A stretch of 7,861 nt of DNA from GCA-003244245 sp036501085 (GTDB lineage Bacteria > Actinomycetota > Actinomycetes > Mycobacteriales > Pseudonocardiaceae). The stretch covers positions 1-7,861 of the forward strand of contig DASYAZ010000119.1 of NCBI GenBank assembly GCA_036501085.1, written 5' to 3'. Position 1 is the first letter of the stretch. Each line of letters begins with the position of its first letter. Of the stretch, positions 1-4,898 are shown piece after piece. The translations under genes were made by a program, and so were the position numbers. The notes beneath the pieces are model-generated. The model was not told where the DNA came from. It searched no databases and was given only the letters and a program-made list of their open reading frames with translations.

Positions 1-557
1 CGGCGGACCTCATGCGGATCATCGGCAGCATCGAGCACCGCCTCGGCCAGCAACGCCATCGCACCCACCGGGGTCTTGAGCTCATGACTGACGTTGGCCA
101 CGAAATCCCGCCGCGTCGCCTCCAACCGGACCGCATCGGACTCGTCGGAGGCATCCACCACCGTGAACTCATCCCCCAGCGGCCGTACCTCACCCAGGAC
201 CGCGGTGGGCCCCCGCCCCGAGCCCCGACCCTGATCCAATGGCGAAAGATCCACATGCACGACCTGGCCACTGGCCCGCACCTGCTCAGCAGCCCGCCGG
301 GCCCGCTCGTCCGGGCGTGAACCGGACACCAGCCCCAGCTTCCGGGCCGGCGGGTTGGCCAGCACCACCTCACCCCGCGGGTCCAGCAGCACCACGCCGT
401 TGTGCGAGGACAGCACCACCCGCTGCACCAGATCGGCGACCGTCGTCCCGGGACGCGACCCCGAGCCCCCACCCGCACGGTGACCGATCAGGAACCCTGA
501 GACCAGCCCGAGCACGAGGGTGCCGATCGCGACGAGTACGACGGCTGCGAGGGTCAC
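1..557 (-). CDS. senX3: SenX3-type sensor histidine kinase, N-terminal part (cut by window edge)
   Basis: Membrane sensor kinase of the SenX3-RegX3 phosphate-responsive two-component system; the fragment holds about 185 codons and runs off the left edge. Reading leftward from the GTG, residues 3-25 form one hydrophobic membrane segment. Residues 41-135 look like a degenerate PAS-type sensor region, including GVVLLDPRGEVVLAN. Residues 149-172 are the dimerisation/H-box region, with the signature VANVSHELKTPVGAMALL and phospho-acceptor His158. That stretch is nearly identical to what I recall of mycobacterial SenX3. The catalytic ATPase domain is outside the window, and regX3 is expected beyond it. 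No Shine-Dalgarno sits at a good distance from the GTG, but the start is supported because it gives a complete membrane helix. A TACGAT hexamer 6 nt upstream would fit a leaderless transcript. Family and orthology are confident; the start is moderately so. Confidence 0.93.
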   Translation of the reverse strand, partial: MTLAAVVLVAIGTLVLGLVSGFLIGHRAGGGSGSRPGTTVADLVQRVVLSSHNGVVLLDPRGEVVLANPPARKLGLVSGSRPDERARRAAEQVRASGQVVHVDLSPLDQGRGSGRGPTAVLGEVRPLGDEFTVVDASDESDAVRLEATRRDFVANVSHELKTPVGAMALLAEAVLDAADDPHEVR

Positions 558-563
558 GGGGCA

Positions 564-569
564 ATCGTA
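564..569 (-). promoter_or_regulatory. Candidate leaderless -10 element of senX3
   Basis: On the minus strand, TACGAT fits the actinobacterial -10 pattern TANNNT and ends 6 nt before the GTG of senX3, which is the spacing seen in leaderless genes. No convincing -35 hexamer lies 16-18 nt further upstream. The usual Shine-Dalgarno is also missing: an AGGAG is present but over 30 nt away. This is pattern matching only. Confidence 0.3.
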
Positions 570-652
570 AACACTCGATGGGGTACAACTCCTAATTCCG
601 GCACACCCCGAGTGACCAGATCTACCCGCAATAGGGCGAATTTTCGTTTGTC

Positions 653-674
653 GTTCACTCTTGGTTCATTCACG
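653..674 (+). promoter_or_regulatory. PHO-box-like direct repeat (PhoP/RegX3 type operator)
   Basis: Two adjacent 11-nt units, GTTCACTCTTG (653-663) and GTTCATTCACG (664-674), share the GTTCA core with exactly 11-nt periodicity. This is the architecture of PHO-box direct repeat units bound by OmpR-family phosphate regulators in actinomycetes (PhoP in Streptomyces; RegX3 is the mycobacterial counterpart). The site lies between gpm and senX3, about 95 bp upstream of the senX3 start, so autoregulation of senX3-regX3 is the natural reading. The units read on the strand opposite to senX3. No clear third unit flanks them. Confidence 0.6.
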
Positions 675-681
675 GAGCTCG

Positions 682-702
682 CCGGACCGGGCAGCGGTCC
701 GG
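682..702 (-). terminator. Hairpin downstream of gpm, possible terminator
   Basis: A perfect 8-bp stem (682-689 CCGGACCG with 695-702 CGGTCCGG) closes a 5-nt loop, 20 bp past the gpm stop in the leftward direction. No T-rich tract follows, so it would be a U-less terminator or an mRNA 3' stabiliser. Its position between the gpm stop and the PHO-box supports separating gpm transcription from senX3. Confidence 0.5.
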
Positions 703-722
703 AAGACGGGCCGGCCCCAGGC

Positions 723-1478
723 TCAACGGCCTTGCTGGGCGACCACCGCGATGGCATCCGCTGCCGCGTCCGGGTCGAGATATGTTCCACCCCGCGTGAC
801 CGGCTGCCACCGATCGTCGAAGTCCCGATCTTCAAAGTCATAGCGCAGCGGGATACCGGTCGGGATGTTGAGGCTGACGATGGTCTTCGCGTCCATCCCG
901 TCCAGGTACTTGACCAGGGCCCGCAGCGAGTTGCCATGCGCGGCGACCAGCACGGTACGCCCGGCCTGCAGGTCGGGGATGATCGAGGACTCCCAGTACG
1001 GCAGGATCCGGGCCACCACATCGGCCAGACACTCGGTCGCCGGTACCTCGATGCCGAGGTAGCGCGGGTCCGCGTCCTGGCTGAACTCGCTACCGGGCTC
1101 GATCGGCGGCGGCCTGGTGTCGTAGGAGCGGCGCCACAACGCGAACTGCTCCTCGCCGTACTCCTCCCGCACCTGGGCCTTGTCCATGCCTTGCAGCGCG
1201 CCGTAGTGCCGCTCGTTGAGCCGCCAGTCGCGCCGCACCGGGATCCAGTGCCGGTCCGCGACATCAAGGGCGAGGTGGGCGGTGGTGACCGCCCGGCGCA
1301 GCAGCGAGGTGTGCACGACATCAGGCAGCAGACCGGCCTCGCACATCAACTCACCGCAACGCGCCGCCTCGCGCTCACCGCGGGCCGACAACGGCACATC
1401 CACCCACCCGGTGAACAGGTTCTTGGCATTCCATTCGCTCTCGCCGTGGCGGAGCAGGACCAGGGTCCCTCGGCTCAT
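723..1478 (-). CDS. gpmA: 2,3-bisphosphoglycerate-dependent phosphoglycerate mutase
   Basis: Cytosolic glycolytic and gluconeogenic enzyme that interconverts 3-phosphoglycerate and 2-phosphoglycerate through a phosphohistidine intermediate. The 251-residue product has the usual length for the dPGM family. The RHGE motif at residues 10-13 supplies phospho-accepting His11. TSLLRRA (58-64), WRLNERHYGALQG (85-97, with Glu89) and AAHGNSLRALVK (179-190, with His181) complete the active site. The C-terminus NIPTGIPLRYDF and GGTYLDPDAA is typical of actinobacterial Gpm1. The ATG at 1478 puts the first strand (TLVLLRHGE) at the normal distance from the N-terminus; an in-frame ATG at 1529 would add 17 low-complexity residues. 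No strong Shine-Dalgarno is visible. The gene precedes senX3 as in mycobacteria but is probably transcribed separately. No sign of damage. Confidence 0.96.
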   Translation of the reverse strand: MSRGTLVLLRHGESEWNAKNLFTGWVDVPLSARGEREAARCGELMCEAGLLPDVVHTSLLRRAVTTAHLALDVADRHWIPVRRDWRLNERHYGALQGMDKAQVREEYGEEQFALWRRSYDTRPPPIEPGSEFSQDADPRYLGIEVPATECLADVVARILPYWESSIIPDLQAGRTVLVAAHGNSLRALVKYLDGMDAKTIVSLNIPTGIPLRYDFEDRDFDDRWQPVTRGGTYLDPDAAADAIAVVAQQGR

Positions 1479-1714
1479 GCCGGCAGCCTGCCAGGTGTGA
1501 TGCGGCCCACCATCGGCGGAGGTCGGCATGGACGCTGCCGCGCCGCCGATGCCGGCACCGCGGCCGGCGAGCCGAGCGGACGAAAATCGCGGAATAGCGA
1601 TCGAGAGGCCGCCATGAATGGCCCGAACGGAGGCTGGTTGCGACCAGCGGGTAACCCGTAAGTTAACGTTCGACGACGGTGTACCGGAACCCCCTGCTGA
1701 CACTCACCGTCGTT

Positions 1715-1782
1715 GCAGGGAACCGCTGGTCACCCGCTTCCCCCGCCCCCCGGGAAAGGCCGGTTATACAGCGGTTCCCTGC
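1715..1782. repeat. Perfect 14-bp inverted repeat (possible structured RNA)
   Basis: GCAGGGAACCGCTG at 1715-1728 is exactly reverse-complementary to CAGCGGTTCCCTGC at 1769-1782, with a 40-bp loop. The central part of the left arm extends to CCGCTGGT (1723-1730), which is also complementary to ACCAGCGG at 1643-1650. The two pairings are therefore mutually exclusive. A further 8-bp pair joins 1673-1680 with 1706-1713. On the minus strand this lies about 165-305 nt upstream of the gpm ATG. No T-tract follows either arm. Confidence 0.7.
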
Positions 1783-1803
1783 GCGAGGGTTCCATGCCGA
1801 CGA

Positions 1804-1825
1804 CACTATTGCGTCACTATTGCGT
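1804..1825. repeat. 11-bp tandem direct repeat, two copies
   Basis: CACTATTGCGT occurs twice head to tail (1804-1814 and 1815-1825) and is followed by CA, so the core TTGCGTCA appears at 1809 and 1820. A third TTGCGTCA lies at 1945-1952. A one-helical-turn tandem spacing in an AT-richer non-coding stretch is typical of regulator-binding direct repeats. On the minus strand the repeat ends in TAGTGT, a TANNNT match, so it could overlap a leftward promoter. Confidence 0.5.
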
Positions 1826-2126
1826 CAGAAAATTCATTGTTCCTCGGCTGTTCACGTACCGGGCATCTGATACGTAATCGCTCGCCAGGAGTCGCGGTGA
1901 GGATTGTTTCCCGAAGTCGCCACTTGGCCTCAAAAGCCAGATTGTTGCGTCAAGCACATATCGCGCACCGTGACTCCGGATGCCCATTACGTTAACCACA
2001 GCAGGGTTGACCGACGGTAGAATTACGCTCTTGCCTCTTCGCCGGGCATTCTCCACCCCGGGCATTCACAGCTACCGGGAAAGCTGCCGTAAAGATCTGG
2101 GAGATGCGTCCTCGCCCGCGACCAGG

Positions 2127-2351
2127 TCAGCCGTGGCGGGCGGCGTGCCGGCCTCCGAAGGTGCCTGGAAGGCCGCCCTCGTACAGGTACTTGGCTTCCT
2201 CGGCGACCTCCCGGGTCAGGCATGGCCAGGCAGCAGCGACCCCGTTCTCGTCGCGGCACGCCCAGCAACGACCCTGCGGGTCAGGCACATGCGTGGTCAA
2301 CGCACTACGCCACATGTCCGGCAAATCGGCCAGGATCGCAGCCATGCTCAT
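2127..2351 (-). CDS. Small cysteine-containing protein, unknown function
   Basis: A 74-residue protein I cannot name. It looks genuine: GGGAGG sits 9 nt upstream of the ATG at 2351, and the codons and composition are protein-like, with acidic and hydrophobic residues alternating in AAILADLPDMW and TREVAEEAKYLYEG. The frame also has an ATG two codons upstream (2357), which is too close to the Shine-Dalgarno. His21, Cys29, Cys32 (RCWACR) and Cys44 (WPC) could form a one-metal site such as a minimal zinc knuckle. The layout 'HVPD..GRC.AC......WPC' resembles small uncharacterised actinomycete proteins I have seen near regulators; this is recollection, not a search. There is no signal peptide or membrane segment. 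The gene stands alone between gpm and ybjN with long non-coding flanks. Confidence 0.72.
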   Translation of the reverse strand: MSMAAILADLPDMWRSALTTHVPDPQGRCWACRDENGVAAAWPCLTREVAEEAKYLYEGGLPGTFGGRHAARHG

Positions 2352-2569
2352 GTCCATCTACCTCCCAGAGATCGGTGCAGCCTACAGCCCCGGCAGTCCG
2401 GTGGCACTTCATACCAGCGGTATTCAAGTCCCCGAAGCAGCCGATCGGGCGATAACCTCGCTGTGCTACCGGCGATGTACAGGGTGTGGCGGCTCTCTCG
2501 GCTATTTCTTGTGGCTCGGCTTCTGGTGGCGCTCGCGACTCGTCGCGTCTCCGCACGGCCTGATGTACG

Positions 2570-2705
2570 CACTGTGTTCATACTTGCACACTGTGTTGTC
2601 GGCCGCACGGTCTCCGCCGTTACCCGGCACTACTCTCAGGTCTTCACGCTGTTCAGGTTCACCCATATGCAGCACCGGCACAGTGGTCGAAGAGTGGTCA
2701 CAGTG
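2570..2705. repeat. Cluster of four CAC(A/T)GTG sites
   Basis: CACTGTG at 2570-2576 and 2589-2595 (19 bp apart, both extended to CACTGTGTT) is followed by its reverse complement CACAGTG at 2679-2685 and 2699-2705 (20 bp apart). Each pair is spaced close to two helical turns, and the two pairs face each other. The cluster lies 220-355 bp upstream of the leftward gene at 2127-2351. It could be an operator array; no regulator is identifiable. Confidence 0.4.
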
Positions 2706-2850
2706 CACAGCGACGACCTGCTAAGTAGGCCAATCGGGTTACACTGGAATGAACTACCACGAAGGTCTTGAGATCCGCTCCCCTGGCTGAGAGTGTGTCA
2801 CCGCTCTCCTCGCCGCTCCCTCCGCACCTTCCCGGCAGGTGAGCAGGAAA

Positions 2851-2885
2851 GTCCGCGGTCCGTCCTCCCCCCGTCGGACCGCGAC
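2851..2885 (-). terminator. Second hairpin downstream of ybjN
   Basis: CGCGGTCCG (2854-2862) pairs perfectly with CGGACCGCG (2875-2883) around a 12-nt loop. Two further base pairs (2851-2852 with 2884-2885) form across a one-base bulge. Read leftward it is followed by TTTCCTG. It lies about 60 bp beyond the main terminator and may be a backup; a processed 3' structure is the alternative. Confidence 0.45.
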
Positions 2886-2942
2886 CCGCCAGGGATTCTC
2901 GGGTGCCCACGCCCGGGAGATCCTCCTCACGCGGGACAACAA

Positions 2943-3005
2943 TGGTGGCGGGGCGAGCCCGAAGTGTGCGACTCCCCCTCTCTCCTCCGGGTCGCCCCGC
3001 CACCA
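2943..3005 (-). terminator. Strong intrinsic terminator of the mshA-ybjN operon
   Basis: A perfect 14-bp GC-rich stem joins 2943-2956 (TGGTGGCGGGGCGA) with 2992-3005 (TCGCCCCGCCACCA). It is extended by a further 4 bp (2958-2961 with 2988-2991) across a single bulged base. In the leftward direction the stem is followed by TTGTTGT, a T-rich tail. It starts 2 bp past the ybjN stop codon. Confidence 0.8.
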
Positions 3006-3007
3006 AC

Positions 3008-3496
3008 TCAGCGCACCAGATGTTCGAAGGCAGCCAGATTGGTCACCGGTTCACCTCGAGCCACCCGCCAAGCCCACTCACGCCGGATCGAGGAGGCGAA
3101 CCCCATCTCCAGCAGGGTGTTGAAGTCACCATCGGCGGCCTCCATCACCTGACCCAGCACCCGGTCCAGTTCCTCGGCAGTGACCGCGTGATGGGCGAAC
3201 CGGCCGATGAGGTAGATGTCGCCGATCCGGTCCAGCGCGTAGTGCACCCCGTACAACCTGGCGTTACGGCCCAGCAACCAGTGGTAGACGCGCTCGTGGG
3301 CCTCGTCAGGACGCCGACAGACGAATGCCTCCACCAGCACCCCGTGCTGCCCGACCAGGACCCAGCAGGTGGTCTGCAACTTCTTGGTGCCAGGCAGCGT
3401 GATGAGGAAGCTGCCCGGCGCACGGTGCAGGTAGCCAAGCCCAGCCTCGTCCAACGCCCCGGCGATCAACTGGTCCAGCTGGGCCGGTCCGCTCAC
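3008..3496 (-). CDS. YbjN domain-containing protein, coupled to mshA
   Basis: A 162-residue cytosolic YbjN-family protein of unknown biochemical role; the fold resembles type III secretion chaperones and regulators. It matches the small YbjN gene that follows mshA in mycobacteria. It opens with a short helical segment (QLDQLIAGALDEAGLGYLH), then alternates strands and helices (FLITLPGTKKLQTTCWVLVGQHGVLVEAFVCR). The conserved RNARLYGVHYALDRIGDIYLIGR core is at about residues 78-100, followed by a C-terminal helix pair. The GTG at 3496 overlaps the mshA stop as GTGA and has GAGAGG 7 nt upstream, so it is preferred over a start at 3580 that would add 28 glycine- and arginine-rich residues. The overlap implies translational coupling and a role linked to mshA expression or mycothiol status; the role itself is inference. 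A terminator follows at once. Confidence 0.9.
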   Translation of the reverse strand: MSGPAQLDQLIAGALDEAGLGYLHRAPGSFLITLPGTKKLQTTCWVLVGQHGVLVEAFVCRRPDEAHERVYHWLLGRNARLYGVHYALDRIGDIYLIGRFAHHAVTAEELDRVLGQVMEAADGDFNTLLEMGFASSIRREWAWRVARGEPVTNLAAFEHLVR

Positions 3497-4767
3497 ACCG
3501 CTACCTCTCGGCCCAGTGCATCCACCTGGAATGCCGCCACCGCCTCGGCGTACACCCGCAGGAGAGCCTCGGTCGTGCACTCCCAGGAGAAACGCCGGGC
3601 GTGCCCGGTGGCGCCGGCGGCGAGCGCTTCCCGCCGTCGTGGATGCAGCGAGACTGCCGACAGCGCATCAGCCCAGTCGGCCACGTTGTGGCTGCCGACC
3701 AGCTGGCCGGATACCCCGTCGGCGACCGCGACCGGCAGGCCCCCCACGTGTGAGGCGACCACCGGCGTGCCGCAGGCCTGCGCCTCCAGGGCAACCAGGC
3801 CGAAGGACTCGCTGTGGCTGGGTACCGCCACCACGTCAGCAGCGCGATACACCCCGGCGAGCGCGGAACCGCCCTGCGGGGGAGCGAAGACCACGTTGTC
3901 CGCGATCCCCAGCTCCCGGGCCAGCCGGTGCAACACGGTGGGCTCGGCCAGCCCACTGCCCGACGGGCCCCCCACCACCAGCACCCGCAGCCGCTGCCGC
4001 AGCGCCGGGTCACGGCGCAGCATCTCGGCCGCGGCGCGCAACAACACGTCGGGTGCCTTGAGCGGCTGGATACGACCGATGAAGGCGAGTACCACGGCGT
4101 CCGGCGGCAGGCCCAGCACCACTCGAGCGGCGTCCCGGGGTCCCGGAGTGAACAGCTCCAGATCCACTCCCGGCGCGATGGTGGCGGTGCGGGCCGGGTC
4201 GGCGCCGTAGAGCTCGACGAGCTGCGCAGTCTCCGCCGGGGTGTTCGCGACCATCCGGTCAGCCTCCGCCACCACCTGCTGCTCACCGATCACCCGGGTG
4301 CGCGGCTCCGGAGTGTCGCCCTGGGCCAGCGCGGCATTCTTCACCTTGGCCAGGGTGTGTGCGGTATGCACCAGCGGCACCCCCCATCGGTCCCGAGCCA
4401 GCCAACCGACCTGGCCGGAGAGCCAGTAGTGCGAGTGCACCACGTCGTAGTAGCCCGGCTCGCGGCGCGCCTCGGCCCGCAACACACCGGCGGTGAATGC
4501 GCACAGCTGGGCGGGCAGGTCGTTTTTGGCCAGGCCCTCGTAGGGCCCAGCGGCGATGTGCCGCACAGTGACGCCCGGAGCCAGCTCCACCACCGGGGGA
4601 AGCCCGGAGGAGGTAGCCCGGGTGAAAACCTCGACCTCGACGCCTCGGCGGGCCAGCCGGGTGGCGGTCTGCACGATGTAGACGTTCATCCCCCCGGCAT
4701 CGCCAGTGCCCGGCAAATCCAGCGGAGAGGTGTGCACGGATAGCACTGCAGCCCGCCGCAGTGGCAC
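3493..4767 (-). CDS. mshA: D-inositol-3-phosphate glycosyltransferase (mycothiol synthesis, first step)
   Basis: Retaining GT-B glycosyltransferase that joins GlcNAc from UDP-GlcNAc to 1L-myo-inositol-3-phosphate, the committed step to mycothiol, the main actinobacterial thiol. The 424-residue product shows the acceptor/donor loop PGTGDAGGMNVY (19-30), LAKNDLPAQLCAF (79-91), VVHSHYWLSGQVGWLARDRW (109-128), HTAHTLAKVKN (134-144) and GEQQVVAEADR (161-171). It also has the donor-site residues FIGRIQPLKAPD (229-240) and the EX7E motif of family GT4 (Glu320-Glu328 in ESFGLVALE, followed by AQACGTPVVAS). I chose GTG 4767 because GGGAGG sits 6 nt upstream; GTG 4785 would add six residues with a weaker ribosome site. 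The N-terminus is shorter than I recall for the mycobacterial protein. It forms an operon with ybjN, diverges from the SDR gene, and has a GC-rich hairpin in its leader. Confidence 0.96.
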   Translation of the reverse strand: MPLRRAAVLSVHTSPLDLPGTGDAGGMNVYIVQTATRLARRGVEVEVFTRATSSGLPPVVELAPGVTVRHIAAGPYEGLAKNDLPAQLCAFTAGVLRAEARREPGYYDVVHSHYWLSGQVGWLARDRWGVPLVHTAHTLAKVKNAALAQGDTPEPRTRVIGEQQVVAEADRMVANTPAETAQLVELYGADPARTATIAPGVDLELFTPGPRDAARVVLGLPPDAVVLAFIGRIQPLKAPDVLLRAAAEMLRRDPALRQRLRVLVVGGPSGSGLAEPTVLHRLARELGIADNVVFAPPQGGSALAGVYRAADVVAVPSHSESFGLVALEAQACGTPVVASHVGGLPVAVADGVSGQLVGSHNVADWADALSAVSLHPRRREALAAGATGHARRFSWECTTEALLRVYAEAVAAFQVDALGREVAV

Positions 4768-4809
4768 CCCGATCCTCCCGATCACGCACCCATCTTGCCG
4801 TTAGTGCCG

Positions 4810-4838
4810 CCCGCCCCGCATTCAGCGGGCGGGGCGGG
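4810..4838 (-). promoter_or_regulatory. GC-rich hairpin in the mshA leader
   Basis: CCCGCCCCGC (4810-4819) pairs perfectly over 10 bp with GCGGGGCGGG (4829-4838) around a 9-nt loop. It lies 42 nt upstream of the mshA start in the 131-bp mshA/SDR divergent region. It could be a 5' leader structure or block readthrough between the divergent units. No T-tract follows on either strand, so a normal terminator is unlikely. Confidence 0.45.
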
Positions 4839-4845
4839 GTCGGTG

Positions 4846-4871
4846 GCAACGTTTGCTCAACCGGAGGTTGA
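4846..4871. promoter_or_regulatory. Two adjacent dyads in the mshA/SDR divergent region
   Basis: GCAA-CGT-TTGC (4846-4856) abuts TCAACC-GGA-GGTTGA (4857-4871); both are perfect short inverted repeats with 3-bp centres. They sit 28-53 bp before the SDR start and about 80-105 bp before the mshA start, where an operator serving either gene would be expected. No regulator is assigned. Confidence 0.35.
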
Positions 4872-4898
4872 CCCCGCTGAGCCCGCTGAAGGTGGGGA

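Larger units (their letters stand above)
1479..2126. other. Long spacer upstream of gpm, no credible gene
   Basis: About 650 bp with no reading frame that looks like protein. Open frames here lack actinobacterial codon pattern, recognisable motifs and ribosome sites. GC drops well below the coding level; I count 28 of 60 G+C in 1801-1860. The region carries a 14-bp inverted repeat (1715-1782), alternative short complementary arms (1643-1650 and 1673-1713), an 11-bp tandem repeat (1804-1825), a third TTGCGTCA at 1945-1952, and a direct repeat CCGGGCATTC at 2042-2051 and 2058-2067. It should contain the gpm promoter and probably a long gpm leader, but I cannot place a convincing -35/-10 pair. 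Confidence 0.55.
2358..2942. other. Spacer upstream of the small cysteine protein, no credible gene
   Basis: About 585 bp in which every open frame looks like a shadow: arginine- and serine-rich translations with no motif and no ribosome site. It should hold the promoter of the gene at 2127-2351 and also the end of the mshA-ybjN transcript. Visible structure is a cluster of CAC(A/T)GTG sites at 2570-2705, a repetitive TTCAC/GTTCA stretch at 2643-2664, and a hairpin at 2851-2885. I see no tRNA, riboswitch or mobile element. Confidence 0.55.

Noticed and set aside
1479..1529. Extended gpm start at the ATG at 1529
   Set aside because: It adds 17 residues unlike the family N-terminus, with no Shine-Dalgarno; the ATG at 1478 fits the family.
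612..1661. Plus-strand open frame opposite gpm
   Set aside because: It is antisense to a complete phosphoglycerate mutase and has no recognisable domain.
1715..1782. Inverted repeat as a miniature transposon end pair
   Set aside because: Arms are only 68 bp outer to outer with no flanking target-site duplication that I can see; an RNA structure is the simpler reading.
2401..2440. Possible tRNA T-arm-like sequence (TATTCAAGTCC)
   Set aside because: It lacks the GG before TTC, and no acceptor, D or anticodon stems can be drawn around it.
2643..2664. TTCACGCTGTTCAGGTTCACCC as a second PHO-box
   Set aside because: The GTTCA-like cores are 9 and 6 nt apart rather than 11, so the register does not fit.
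1980..2771. Plus-strand 263-codon open frame in the spacer
   Set aside because: It overlaps the small cysteine gene antisense, has no ribosome site, and its composition is unlike actinobacterial proteins.
2780..2815. CTGAGAG stretch resembling part of a TPP riboswitch
   Set aside because: None of the other conserved thi-box segments is nearby, and no thiamine gene follows.
2903..4210. Long plus-strand open frame opposite ybjN and mshA
   Set aside because: It is antisense to two clear genes, its translation is rich in Arg, Pro, Ser and Thr with no motif, and it arises from GC-rich codon bias.
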